DNA of 64,000 nucleotides from Paralvinella palmiformis (Eukaryota > Annelida > Polychaeta > Terebellida > Alvinellidae). Positions 22,549 through 35,479 of the stretch are shown piece after piece. The stretch spans positions 558,501-622,500 of the forward strand of contig JAODUP010000113.1 in assembly GCA_025642065.1 (NCBI GenBank). The letters are read 5' to 3'. The notes beneath the pieces are model-generated. The model was not told the origin of the DNA, searched no databases, and saw nothing but the letters and a program-made list of their open reading frames with translations. Both the position numbers and the translations under genes were made by a program. How positions within the stretch are numbered: the first letter of the stretch is position 1; the number at the start of each line of letters is the position of its first letter.

Positions 22549-22609
<61 letters not shown>
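22549..22609. repeat. TA microsatellite
   Basis: About 30 TA units. Confidence 0.9.
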
Positions 22610-22612
<3 letters not shown>

Positions 22613-23717
22613 CCAGAAAATAAACTATTTGAAATTCACATCTTTGATAGCTTTGTCTCTGTGTGAATCGTATAATTAAAGGAATTACTTTTTGAAATAA
22701 AATTTTCTGGAAATAACATTTTCTGGAAATAAAGAAATCACCAATTATTTCAATAATAATAATAATAATAATAATAATTGGGGTAATTATAATATAAAAT
22801 GATTGATAGACAGATCAGCCACATGAAATGGTGTTTTAGATAATTTAGTGTAGTGTACATATATATGGGAGCTATATCCAGTATTATTGGTGAGTTAGTT
22901 ATAGTTACTAATTTGGATGATTTTATTTGTGGTGTCCATATGTAATCCAATGGAACCTTTCAATAATATATCTTCTTTGAAGCACATGTTTATTTTACAA
23001 ATTGTCGCTTAATCGTTAAAAGAAAATAACAGGAGCTAAGGTAACCACTTAATTCAATTTTTATACCTCTATGGAAGATATATTCAGAATCGTACACGTA
23101 TCCTGGCTTCTTGGCAGGTTTTAATTTGAGTGAAAAATCTGTGTAAGTATATTGTGAAATTTTAACACGAAACCAAACTCTATTCTGCTTGATGGATTTA
23201 TACTCCTGGAGTCGTTTGTTACTCCGGCAGACATCTCTGTGGGTATTAAGCTGCGGACAGTGTTTCTTTTTCCATATTACGAGTAATCAGGTTACACTGA
23301 TATAGGAAAATTATAATCCCGACGTGCCATTCGCAGTATCGGATGTCTACCTGAAATCCGCTGTTCTCGACCATGGGTCAAATAGATCAAGTGGATAGGC
23401 GCTTTAATTTAGATCCCACCACACCTAACTGCATATACTTAGGGACGCTAAATTAGGCGTGAATGAACGTTCACTTTGTGATGAACGGAAATGTACGAGG
23501 ATTAGCTGTTAGGTTCGAGTAAATCATAGTATTTACTCAGGTTTAAGACAGTATTTCGTTCTAGTCCAGTAATAATCCATTGCTCAGTATTGCTACTTTG
23601 TTTTTATTTTAGTTAAATCGCTTCAGTGGGTCCATACTGAGTTAGTGTACATTCTCTTTGTTATGAACAAACTGTAATGTTTGTTAACACGCTGAGGGTA
23701 TATATAAGGCTTAGAAT
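22610..23717. other. No recognised feature
   Basis: Contains a short ATA run (22754-22779). Otherwise unrecognised. Confidence 0.45.
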
Positions 23718-24334
23718 TTCACTTAGGTTAGAGAAGAACTTCGACGCCAGACCAGTCGGACGTGTATTGATACATGGTTCATATAGGTAGGATTTATTCA
23801 GTTATTCGAACCCAGAATAAAGCTGAGGTCAGCATCTGAGGTGTCGAAATGTTTTATATACAGGTTTCTTTTGGACCACAGAAAATTACTGTTGAATGTA
23901 AACTGTGTTGTCAAAATAGTTTATGATATGTATTTAGCAAGTCACCATTGAACCACACGCACGTGTTGTTTGTTGCGAGCTGTGGTATCAAATGGTATGT
24001 TTTTTACCTGCTTCCGCTTTTTGTACGTAGCCTGCATGTAGCGCTTTCCTGTGGGCGTGACATATTTGTCGCGTACGAAAAGCGAATTAGCTGGTTCCCA
24101 CAGGCTGATGAGTAGACCAGACACATGCTTAGGCATACGCACACATCTATCAATATGTGGAGGTATGGAACATTTTATTTTTAGATTAATGTATGTATAG
24201 TTATATGTGTATTTAGATTTATGGAGGTAGGTCTCGAAGGATGTTTAGATATGTTGATGCTCTGTGCCTGTTGCCTCTTTATATGTACCCTAAAACACAC
24301 ACACACACACACACGCACACACACACGCACACAT

Positions 24335-24403
<69 letters not shown>

Positions 24404-24404
24404 C
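23718..24404 (+). repeat. 0.65-kb repeat family 1, plus copy, with CA array end
   Basis: Starts tttcacttaggttagag and passes through acgccagaccagtcggacg, tattgatacatggttc, gtgtcgaaatg and gcgaattagctggttccc to ctgtgcctgttgcctc. It ends accctaaaacacac, followed by a CA array (24295-24397). Three other copies are at 51343-51985, 58290-58971 and 63478-64000. A minus-strand open frame of about 66 codons recurs in most copies. I cannot assign it to a known class. Confidence 0.9.
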
Positions 24405-25121
24405 TCCTTTCATATTATTTTAAACACTAAGAATTATTTCATATTTTCTCAATTTATCATTTGTAGATATCATTTAAATCAAATGCAATTTTACTGATTG
24501 GCATCATATGCAATATTATTATTAGTCATTTTTTTGGGTCAATTATTGTACATTATCTGTCATCACGTCTTGTTTCTCATCAGTCCATTATTAGAATAAT
24601 TCCCATCAACTAATGTTGTCAAGAATAACGTATTGGAATATTGTCCAATATTGTCTAACATCATTATATGAGATTATATATAATCTGATATTGTCCCTAA
24701 TCTTCTGTTATCTACTGTTTCATATTGTCCATCCTCTCATATTGTCCTGGATCATATAATTTATGATCAACAATGAAGGTCGTTTACAGGGATTACAATG
24801 GCCTTTGTCTTTACATCATTGATGGCATTAATGATGTTAGGATGGAGGCAATTACCATCATCTGAAAATCTGTTAAAAGAATAACATCCTTCTAAAATAA
24901 TAACTTACCTTTATGAAGATAGTCTGAGGCTATAACGTCTATCATTATTTCGAAAGAATAACTAAAGGATTTTAGATGTTTGAATATTTTTATGTTAACA
25001 GTTCATAATTGAAGGTTCGCGATGACGGAGAAGCTAAAAGGGGGATATGATATATATTAGATAGACAACAAATGATCAGTTATTTGTTTTCACCTTTCTG
25101 CACTGAAGGATAATCTAATGC
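24405..25121. other. No gene; degenerate ATATTGTCC repeats
   Basis: Between about 24640 and 24750 the motif atattgtcc recurs irregularly. The rest is unrecognised. Confidence 0.45.
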
Positions 25122-25321
25122 TACTGCCGCTGATGATGATGATTGATGTTTTACGGCCACCTTTGTACACTTGGTAGGCTAAATGGGCCGAGCGACATCC
25201 TAAGGCAATGAGGGGAAGTCAAAGATGAAACAACTTTGAGATAAGCCCACGCCAAGATTCGAACACGGGTGGTAGTGATATGTGGTCCAGCACGCTACCG
25301 CTAGACCACGGAGTTGCCCTA
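25122..25321 (-). mobile_element. SINE family 1 with 13-bp target duplication
   Basis: Minus-strand copy with A-box region (ctaccgctagacca in inverse), B box (attcgaacacggg in inverse) and GAT tail. It is bounded by the perfect direct repeat gataatctaatgc at 25109-25121 and 25322-25334. The target-site duplication marks LINE-driven retroposition and fixes both ends of the element. Confidence 0.93.
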
Positions 25322-25584
25322 GATAATCTAATGCATTTAATATACTGAAAACAAATACAATTAGTTGACACCTGATATACAGATGGCTATAGTTTGAGAT
25401 ACTGGGAGTTGGCTATCAATTGATTAATGATCGTCGAAATCTGATTCAGATAAAGCAAGATTACTATGTCACTGATAGGAAATCATGATAAAGTATTCGA
25501 TGATATCAGAATATCAGACTGTAAGTATCGACCAAAGTAAAACGATGTTATTTGTTAAGATAAGATATTCCATATGTTATGTGA

Positions 25585-25897
25585 TAGCGCAGTTAGTTAG
25601 AGCGTAGGACTCGTGGCCGAACAGTCGCGGGTTCGAGGCTCCGTTAGCAGCAATGTCGTCATGTGGCGACTGGTTCACTCATCCATAACAAATTTGTACG
25701 CAACAGAATATGATGACTATGTGCTTGAGTAACGCTTTGTGCTTATAATGGCAGCATGCGTTGTTTGCTCCCTTGGGAGTTGAGATGTGTGCTGGGTGGA
25801 AACAGGTCTGAGTCAAGGATAACAATATTGTAAAGCACCTTAGAGCAGCTATCTAGCTGAATAGGGCGCTATATAAATGTCTTACATTATTATATTA
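25585..25897 (+). mobile_element. tRNA-derived SINE family 2, plus copy
   Basis: The head tagcgcagttagttagagcg (A-box-like) and gcgggttcgaggctcc (B-box-like) are followed by a 250-bp body and the end gggcgctatataaatg. It is flanked by ttatgtga at 25577-25584 and 25898-25905, a likely target duplication. A second copy is at 57215-57525, inverted. Confidence 0.9.
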
Positions 25898-25905
25898 TTA
25901 TGTGA

Positions 25906-26650
25906 CAAATTGACTGACTGATAGTCATAAGCTTCATATCTTACAGAAATGTATGATTATATTACTTCATTGTCCGATAAGGATCTTCATTTTTTTAAAT
26001 GAGAGAGATCAAATAAAATAACGAAAAGTCTTTCATTCCGGTTAATGATATAAAAGGATAAAAGAAAGTATTTGATGAAAGGTATTATACTGGAATACTT
26101 GAACTTCCTTTTTAGTTACAATACTGTACCATGTAAAAAAGAATTTCCACATTTGGAGAATATAAAACAGGTATTTGCTTCAATCACAAAGGCGTTTGTC
26201 TCACTACGACTGTAAAACAGAGTGTTCGAACTGGTAACCCTGCAAAAGTTGAGTCACCACTTTTGAAGATTGATTCATATTTCATTTTAATCTCATTATT
26301 ATATACCTTTAAATCGATTAGAACGTGGTTATACTTCGCTTCGTCGATGTGAAATACTTTCATTTTAAGTCGTGATAGTATTATACGGGGTTTATTTGAC
26401 GGTAATGGACATTTCAGTATTTGAAGTAATGTATTTATACAAGGCTGAAAGTATTCCAAGTATTTCTCGTATCAGAACTATTACACCATGATGGCATTCT
26501 GTTTGAAAATGATACAAAACATTCTTTTTATGACACATAAGAAATGGAATACTTTCAGTAGCGAGTAAGTTTCAGGTAATGATGAGGATGATGAAGAAGA
26601 CAATAATAATAATAATAATAATAATAATTATGGCAATGGTTAATGATAAC
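25906..26650. other. No recognised feature
   Basis: A minus-strand open frame of 91 codons (26184-26459) has no recognised motif and no splice or transposon context; it may be chance. An ATA run is at 26603-26628. Confidence 0.4.
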
Positions 26651-26655
26651 AAATG

Positions 26656-26659
<4 letters not shown>

Positions 26660-26702
<43 letters not shown>
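26660..26702. repeat. TA microsatellite
   Basis: About 21 TA units. Confidence 0.9.
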
Positions 26703-26704
<2 letters not shown>

Positions 26705-27699
26705 TGCGTTTAAGTAAGATCAAAGTTTCCAGGAAGTAATTCATAAAGGGTGTTTAGCATTGACAGTGATTGGAGAGTTATTGTCTCTTTGTTGCTTCTT
26801 AGGAGACATTCTTGCCATTATCCGTGATCTTTCTCCGGCTGGGTATTAACACTGACCAGAATGAGGAATTATAATATTTAAGACAACATTACACACTTTC
26901 TCATGCTAGCGTATCTAATAATCGATAAATACAATACGTGAAGGAGTTGTAATGTGGCGATGATGTGCATTTCTACTCCATTAACAACAAAAACGTTCTC
27001 TATCATTGTCAACCTGTACCAAGTTGTTTCACTGAATTATGGCCAGAGCTTGGTACCCAAGAAAAACAATCACATTTATTTAACCAGGAATACATTTAAT
27101 AAAATTACAACGAGAAGAAATAAAAGAAAGGCTTGCTATTTTAGAAAACATAGTTCTCAACACGAAGTATTGAAAATGAATAGCTAGCTTTACTGTATTA
27201 CCTTATTATTTAAGCATGAATGTAGAAAATTGGGATAAGTTCAAGATTTGTTTATAATATTCATATAAATTAAGTTTGTTTCTAGATGCTATTATTATAT
27301 ATATATCTCCTATAGTCGTATACATATATATCATGAATCCGATATTGCTCCATAAGGATCTTAATAATGTTTCTATTAATTAAAGATGACTTATGTGTTA
27401 GTGTTTTAGAATTGTGGTCAATATCTCTCTCTCCGATATTCTGAAACATGGGCGAACGACGAGTGAATGACCTGTCACAAATAAATACGGGAATAGTTGC
27501 AATGGAACCATATTATGTCAAAGGCCTTTACAGATATAATTACGGTATTGAGCTACGCTCGTTATTGACAGATAAAACAATAAACGATAACAAATGTTTT
27601 AACTACTAATCAGTCTACTACTAATCAGTTGACTTCTGATTTTCTTGATATAATCGTTTAATAAATCCAAATATACTAGACATTAGTCATAATGTATCT

Positions 27700-29240
27700 G
27701 TTCCAAACGATACATATTTCCATCTTCTAATGGTTTGAAATTTTCGCCAATTCTCAATCCTATATAGATCCATTATTTTCAGGGATATCGTCAAAACCTG
27801 AAGACGAACCCACTTCATTGCCATCCATTTTCATTAGCTCCTAACAAACAACTATTTATTTAATTAATTTATGGCTCATGTTCTTTTTTGTTATTCACCG
27901 GTTCATCTAATTCTAGAGAAAGATAAGTTTTAGCTTTAAATCTAAGAAAAAAACGATATACCACCAACAGATAAAAATTAACACTGTGTTTCACAAGTAC
28001 TTGCCCCTGATTAAAGAGGACGTGGAGGATGTTTCGTCTGAACACAATTAGTGTCTTTAGGGAAACAAAACCCCACCTTGGCTGCGAATTGTTTCCGTGT
28101 ACTCCTACAGACACCAAAATGATGGTTCGGCTCTTCTTCATAGTCAGTTATCAAGTATCCATGTCTCCTACTTAATAATATAACCCACATGTGATTCTCA
28201 GTAAACATATTGACTTCAAACCGTTGTATATGAACGACAAGTTCTGAGATAAGTTAACAGATAAAGGCTTTATTTGATTAATTGCTCGTGTATAGATAAC
28301 ACTTCCTCGGTGTCTAGAAACAAAAAAATTATTGCCAGATAACAGACGGAACTATGAGATCTTATTATTTACACGTGTTATCGATATTATATTTGTCTTA
28401 TATTTATTATATTAAGTGAGTATTTCTCTTAATTGTTAATGTTTTATTTGTTGTTGATGATGATGATAATGATGATGATGATGATCATCATCATCATCAT
28501 TAGGATCTTCCAGTTACTGGTCATAATATGTTTTTATATTTCGTCATTTAAGTATAGAGTACTATATAACACAGTTAGTAGTGTGCTCTAATGGAGACAA
28601 CAAAGCTATCAAGTCAAATCTAATAATACATTTATATATTTAATATTATTTCCAGATTTCTTTAAGTATTTTACTTATCACCAGAGTTTAACCTAAACCT
28701 AATATAAAAACTTACCTCCCCCATTTTATATCCTATACACAAATATTATATTCTAGTTATATTATGTCAGAATAATTACCTAAAACTAATAACAAACTGA
28801 TATTTAGAAATCTACATCCCGAAAACGAGGCTCGCAAATCAAAATTCGTTGTATATTTGTCGAGTGGGCGATGTTTTTTGGTTGTTTTGTATTATTATAA
28901 AATCGTTAATATTTATTATTATTTTGTAGATTTTTAGAGGAGCATAAAATTCCCATTAAAATGGATTATCCAGTCGATTTGTTATGTCAGAATTACTAAT
29001 TCACATTAAACAGAAACGTAATTACAACAAAAAGTTTTCTGATAATGTAGGAATGGATTTTGGATGATTATAGTCCTTTAGTTGCTAACTTATCTAATGG
29101 AAGCTAATGACACCATTTTATATTTGTCAGGTTTAACGTTAATACTATACCTGGATGACATATTGAAGAAGTCAAACTAGCATCTGATGGAGTAACAAGT
29201 GAATAGTATATGCTATTCAAATGAGACGGTATTAAGCATT
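27700..29240. repeat. Diverged duplicated block, copy 1
   Basis: Collinear with 35480-37050. Anchors: tttagctttaaatct (27931 and 35684), attgtttccgtg versus attgtttccagg (28086 and 35838), cttaattgttaatg versus cttaattattaatg (about 28430 and 36187), cgaggctcgcaaatcaaa versus caaagcccgcaaattaaa (28828 and 36682), and gaagaagtcaaactagcatc versus gtaagaagttagcatagcatc (29165 and 36977). On the minus strand the two copies share peptide-like stretches (for example RFKAKT and GNE.GSS), both broken. The original function is unknown. Confidence 0.65.
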
Positions 29241-30050
29241 ATATGGTTTATTTTGAATTTATTAATGATTTAACAAGTATTTCTGATATTTGTGAAGTCA
29301 ATTTTTGAAGTTAATATTTGCAGAAAATTCAATTTTCCTTAAATTCCGAAAATAAGTTAAACTTTGGGAACTGCAATATATGAATGTTTAATATAAAATA
29401 TATAGTGCTGAACTAAATTATCTACTCGATTAGAAAACAAATGAGTAATAACATTCACATCAGCATTGTCATATACGGCGTAAATATTAAAGAGTAGGTG
29501 TTAAAATTTAATAACAGTCAAAGCCATGATCATATTAAAGTTGGTTGTCCGTAGAAATCTGTCAAAAACCTTTAGTTTTATCAAAACGAATTATTTCTAA
29601 ATAATATTTTTGTAAAGTTATTATATTGTATAACCATGTTTATTATGGTAGAAAAACCAATGACTTGCCAATTTGATAAATTTGTTTTTGCTGTATTAGC
29701 GGAAGAAGCAAATTATGTACCAAATTCAGTAATCTAAATATTTGATTTGTCGAGCTGAAACATTTAAACATTTAGACATCGATATCGCATCGTTTTCTGA
29801 ACGCGAGTCCGCATTGTATGTATAGCATAAACTATCTTTAAAATCATTTTGCAAAAACCAAATAACGAAGTCTACATTCTTTAAATAGTAGTTTAAGAAA
29901 TTTCATCTAGATCTAAATAAAACTAACTATGGTCACTTTTTAATGAACATTATTCATCCATTTCATACGGTATGTATACGTGGGAGTTATTCTTGATTAT
30001 TTACATTAATGTAACGTAAAGTAAACGAATTTTGATCTTTTGATATTCAG

Positions 30051-30137
30051 GGAACTCGACAAAAAAAAGGAAAGGATTCTACGATAATAAGTCAACCTCG
30101 AACGGACGATACTTCTGAGCAGAAAAGCAACAGACAG
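30051..30137 (+). CDS. Candidate coding exon, unknown gene
   Basis: Between tgatattcag and a cag/gtaaca donor lie 29 open codons, phase 0 at both ends, reading GTRQKKGKDSTIISQPRTDD and then TSEQKSNRQ. The composition is charged and polar and unlike the flanking AT-rich DNA. No family recognised. It could join the candidate at 34408 in frame. Support is only splice-site shape and composition. Confidence 0.3.
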
Positions 30138-30585
30138 GTAACAACGATTGTTTACAAGGAAATCGAAGTTACACAATTACAACACACAGAATATGTATCC
30201 TTTTTAGCTAATTACGAGCATTATTGTTGCTGTTTTATTCCGCTTACACACTCATTCTTAGACGAGATTCCTTCATCCGGGTATTTTCTTTGTACGAGAT
30301 GTATTTATATATGATTGAATCTTATTATCGGATAACAATCGAAAATCGATCACTCTAGAATACCTTTACTGAGTCCTATATTTTCACTATCTATATTTTT
30401 CTACCCTTGATTTTTCTAGTGATTTTCGAAGTGATTTCTAAAGGTCTCTCGTGCCCTTTCTTAGACTACTATTAGCATATAATATGCAGAATTTATTATT
30501 ATAACTGAATTATTGTTCCTCATAATTGACACTTGTGACATATTGTATTATTTCCTTTCTGTGAATAATTTAAATACACTGTGAC
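30138..30585. other. No recognised feature
   Basis: AT-rich, no open frame of note. Confidence 0.5.
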
Positions 30586-30588
<3 letters not shown>

Positions 30589-30658
<70 letters not shown>

Positions 30659-30673
30659 CTCTCTCTCTCTCTA

Positions 30674-30758
<85 letters not shown>

Positions 30759-30788
30759 TATGTCTGTCTGTCTCTATTTGTTTTCCTC

Positions 30789-30866
<78 letters not shown>

Positions 30867-30892
30867 CCATATTACTACATATATATATTTCT

Positions 30893-30980
<88 letters not shown>
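30589..30980. repeat. CT, CTAT and CA compound microsatellite
   Basis: CT/CTAT arrays at 30589-30755 and 30786-30866, then a CA array at 30897-30980. The 155-codon frame through them (Leu-Ser, Tyr-Leu-Ser-Ile and His-Thr repeats) is an artefact. Confidence 0.95.
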
Positions 30981-30982
<2 letters not shown>

Positions 30983-31058
30983 CATCTACATCACACTACT
31001 ATCATTATTATTATTAAAGAAAGTATAACACCTGTGCCAGCGCCTTAACTATCTTTAT

Positions 31059-31060
<2 letters not shown>

Positions 31061-31092
<32 letters not shown>
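31061..31092. repeat. CA microsatellite
   Basis: About 16 CA units, preceded by ttataaaa. Confidence 0.85.
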
Positions 31093-31093
<1 letters not shown>

Positions 31094-31407
31094 CTTATTT
31101 TTAGTACCGCCCTTTATTCTTCAAACAATCTATAATCTAATCGTCATGTAACATGACTATATTTACTGTGTTCCTATCAGCTCGCTCCAAGTGATGTGAT
31201 ACTAAGTAATTCCCAGCTTCGAATATGAAACTTTACCTTCAACCATCTAATTAATTGACATTTGCATATATTTGGTTAACCAAAGGTGTACTTAGTGTAC
31301 CGAGTCAAGCAAGGTCTATTTGATTTTAAAGGTCATCAAGATCGAGTAGAGTCAAAAGCAACCATAATTAGTGTTTTGTATTCCTGAATAATGGTATTGT
31401 AATACAC

Positions 31408-31409
31408 CG

Positions 31410-31440
<31 letters not shown>

Positions 31441-31491
31441 ATTCAGCCTTCTCCACCTACTCATATTCCCTTTCATCATAACTATCATTTG

Positions 31492-31553
<62 letters not shown>
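31408..31553. repeat. ATC and TA microsatellites
   Basis: ATC array at 31408-31440 and TA array at 31495-31553. Confidence 0.9.
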
Positions 31554-31554
<1 letters not shown>

Positions 31555-32039
31555 ATACACACATTTATTACTCTCTCCTCCTTTTGCGGAATTGGGTACC
31601 AATAATATTATCTTCTCCTCCTTCTCCCTCCCTCTCTCTCCCCTCTCTCTCCCCTGCTCCCCCACCTCTGTCTCTCTTTATATCTCCTTCTCTCCCTATC
31701 CTCAGAGTTATGTCAGTATATATAATTCAGACTAGGAAAAAGTTAGGAATATCCCAAAATGCTGCATAAATGAAATATTTGGAGCACTCTTACAATAACT
31801 TTCATGATATTTTTCATAGCATTGTGCCATTTTATATTGTCAATTCATTGTGTTCAATAACATTGGATACAGCTTTTACTTAATAATACTGGTTTATTCT
31901 TTTTATTGCCAATTCTTTGAACCTGTGACAAATACTAACAAAAGCAATGCTTTTATTCGTAGACATAACACTTCACAAAACAACTGAAACCTATATTCAA
32001 CATAGTTGTCCTTGTGTTAAAGCTGATGAATCATGCCAA

Positions 32040-32750
32040 GAAAAAGGAGAAAGATTATTCAATACTTCGTGTGGCCTCCTCTGGCGTTTTATACAGCACG
32101 TAAGCGTCGAGGCATGCTCAAAACGAGGATTGAGAGCTTCTGATCCGGAATATCTCGCCAGATGTCCACAACAGAGCCTGTGTCAATTCAGCCACGTTTG
32201 TTGGGGGTTTGTCCATATTATTCAATTCACGTGAGATTATGGACCAGAGGTTCTCGATCGATTTCAAATCCGGTGACATAGCAGGCCAATCCATGTGCTG
32301 AACATTCTCATCTTCGAGGAAATCCATGACGCTTAGCGCTCGGTGTGCTGGACTATTGTCAGCTTGGAATACACAATTTGCATGAAAGTCTCCCCTAGCA
32401 AATTAAAGCATTACACATTCATCGAGTAGAGCCTCGTGAGCTTGTCTGAACAATCATATGCGACTATCTTGACGATACAGCAAAAATATGATTTCGTCAC
32501 TGAACATAACGTGTTGCCAGTGACCATCATACCAGTTCAAGTGCCCACGCACCCATACAAATCGCGCTTATCGGTGTGTTTTTTGTAGTAGGGGCTTCCT
32601 CACCGGTCGTCTTGCCAAATAACCAGCGTTCAAAAGTAGATAATCCACCAGCCGAGTTGCCACAGGAACATTGGTGAAAAGCATCCAGTCGACATGCAGC
32701 TGAGATGAAGTTTTTGTTCGACTATTACGGCACAGTCGGAGCAGATATCA
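32040..32750 (-). pseudogene. Tc1/mariner-like transposase remnant
   Basis: Minus-strand pieces in order: PVATRLVDYLLLNAGYLARR with RKPLLQKTHR (helix-turn-helix end), WYDGHWQHVMFSDEIIF (catalytic-domain FSDE block), NCVFQADNSPAHRA (the second catalytic aspartate block) and MDWPAMSPDLKSIENLWSII (the SPDL..IE block before the third acidic residue). Stops and frame changes lie between these blocks, so the enzyme is dead. Terminal inverted repeats were not found. Confidence 0.9.
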
Positions 32751-33299
32751 GTCATGTCTAGCTGTGGTTTTCTTGGGACGTTGGACTAATCTCCCGATGA
32801 CGTACACATACACAGGTTATTAGATAATTACAGGAAATTAATTAATTTTATGAATAATTGCTTGATAAATTATTACTGTGTTAAGTGAAGGTGCTCTAGA
32901 AAATCGAGGCAGAGAGGAATAAATATTGTGTCAATCTGCAGTATTTCGTCATTTAAAGATAATTGGTTAATATCATATTAGCTAAAACATCGTAATGTTA
33001 TCAATATCCCCTATTTGCAAAACACTGTTCTATTTAAATACAATAGAGTCGATAGAAAACAATAGAAATTATATTAAAAAAAGTTTGAAGCAGGTAATCT
33101 GTGCCCCGAAATATACATAATTCGGGAACTTGTCGTCTACATCGTTAAATAAAGCTTTAATCATTAACCTGATTTTAATAGTAATGTATAGTTAAAGCGA
33201 AATCAGACATTATAAACGAAATGTGTTTAGGAAGACTAAACCTTTATTTTCCTTAATGAATATTCTTCTCTTCCTCTCTCATTCTTCCTCTCCCCCTCT

Positions 33300-33345
33300 C
33301 TCCCTTCCATCTATCTCCTTCCACCTTCTCCTATCTCTCTACCTC

Positions 33346-33391
<46 letters not shown>

Positions 33392-33485
33392 ATCTCTACT
33401 CTCTCTTTGTGCGTATCTCTTTCTACTTCTCTCGCTCTCTTTCTACTCCTCTCTCTCCCCCCCTCTCCCTCTCTCTCTCTATATT
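33300..33485. repeat. CT-rich low-complexity tract
   Basis: CT arrays and CT-rich imperfect runs. Leu-Ser open frames here are not genes. Confidence 0.9.
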
Positions 33486-33869
33486 TATATATATTATTGT
33501 TAGTACTCACAATTATTATAAATCACTTCCAAATGACTCGTTTTTACATCTATGGCTTAAATTACAGCTGCCTTTCTCTGAGTACATAATTGTTTGTTAG
33601 TTTTGTCATAGTATTATTCTCATTTTGTATAATTAGCTGTAGAAGGGAGTGCCATTAGGCAATTTGTTGTCATTATGTATGGCTCACATAATAAAAAATG
33701 AAATTAACTGCTTCTCAACAATTATAGCAATTGTTGTGAAATAGTAAGTGATAAATGGAACATCATCTCTACAAGACGGAAACTTCCGAATTATAAACAA
33801 ATATGAATATACAGCATAACTGTCTTTTAAATATTTCCACATGGATGAGTCTGGCTTATCATGATACAT

Positions 33870-34003
33870 TTTGTGACCCATACTATTTTACCTAAATGTA
33901 TTCCTTTGACATTATCTGTCATCTGAGATGGAAACAGTTTGTGACTAATTCTATTTTACCTAAATGTATTCCTTTGATATTATCTGTCATCTGAGATGGA
34001 AAT
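33870..34003 (+). repeat. 68-bp tandem duplication
   Basis: Two adjacent copies of a unit containing attttacctaaatgtattc and tatctgtcatctgagatgg, with few differences. Confidence 0.9.
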
Positions 34004-34407
34004 ATTACCCGTCCAAGCTCCGATTCCACAAAGTTGGGAAGAAACAACGTTCTAAGCGTGAAATGTTTTGTAATAGATATCATTGAAATATCTTAATTTA
34101 AATGAAAACATTTTCTCACGGAATATATTTAGTGATGGTAGCATCTTACCAATTCTAAGTACAGGCTATGACTTGAGTAATACATTTTTATTCTGGGAAG
34201 GTAATTGCCAAATTAGATAGTTAATGTTGAACACTGTATTAATTTAATTGATAACCCATGTGAAATGGGAATAATTAATTGTTTTGGTTAGATTAAATTA
34301 AGCATAAAATTGTTTGATGTAATATAGGATATTTTATATAAAAACGTCGTTTCAGGGAAACTTTATAATTCACCTTTCTTCAATACGCACTTTTTCATTT
34401 CCCTTAG

Positions 34408-34518
34408 CAACAACAACGATATAAGAAACTGGATAAGGCAGAAAGATATGTCCATGGAGGGGAGGAGAAATATAAATGTAGTTATGTCAAACTATGTTTA
34501 TTCAATTTGTTTGTGTAA
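34408..34518 (+). CDS. Candidate terminal exon, unknown gene
   Basis: After the acceptor ttcatttcccttag, 36 codons run to a TAA. They start QQQRYKKLDKAERYVHGGEE, are highly charged, and become AT-rich toward the end. Entry phase 0 matches the candidate exon ending at 30137. Real splicing out near tgtagttatg is also possible. Unrecognised family; weak support. Confidence 0.25.
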   Translation, partial: QQQRYKKLDKAERYVHGGEEKYKCSYVKLCLFNLFV

Positions 34519-35479
34519 CTTTCATCATAATTTACCCTTCTAGTCAAATATGAAAAATAAACGAAAATATGGTTGATATATTAGTGGAGAGGAGTAAAAT
34601 TACAGGGTCAGTAAAGATCTTCAGGTATTTAGATTAACAGCGCTGGAAATTAAGCTAAACAACTTGAGTCATTGTCTGGAACCATATACATATAACACTT
34701 TGATAATCTCTATATCTAGTTTTTTTAAAATTTAAATTATAAATTTTGAAATGAACTTATCATAGTATCTGTGCCATTTAATAATCAGCTTCACTGGAAG
34801 CAAGGCGGAGGATTGATGTGTTGTATTGGGGACGAAACAAATAAACTTTGTCCAATCAGGTTCCTTATTCGATATTATAGACTCGCATTATTCTATAAAT
34901 TTCGTTGGAAATTGCATTTGATTGGTTATCGAAATAGTTTGATGCACAAACACTCACGTGTGTTCTGGGAAAAACAATAACATAAGCAGATAAAAGATAG
35001 ATTGTGACATGAAGATAAAATGTCGTCATTTAGATGACGCATCATTGATTGTTATCATGCCTTTTATTTCTTCCATGGCCACATTTATGATTAATTTAAT
35101 TTGTTCCATTCTATATCGTTAGTATACAAAGGGTGTATACAAAGGCAATTGAGTACATTTGTTGTATGGAAGATTCTTTACCCGATTAAGGCTAAAGGAA
35201 AAACAATTCCCTTTCATTTATAATATCTAATGGCTATTATTAATATACCTCTAAGAAACGTATGCGATAGAAACCTTTGTATTTGATACCAATGATGCAT
35301 TGTACAGCTGACAGCATAAGTTCTTTCCCAAAATATTTTATGATAGCCTAACTGTAAGGCCAAATTTACTATATGACCAATACAAGATAATAATCACAGC
35401 ATCAAATAAGTCATCGACAATTGGTTACCAGTTTTAAATTAGTATTTTGTCTCGGTATAATTTAATATCACAGCAGGTA
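34519..35479. other. No recognised feature
   Basis: AT-rich sequence; the 69-codon frame at 34771-34980 has no recognised motif. Confidence 0.45.

Noticed and set aside
32118..32327. Intact transposase gene
   Set aside because: Only one conserved block is open; preceding blocks need several frame changes and cross stops.
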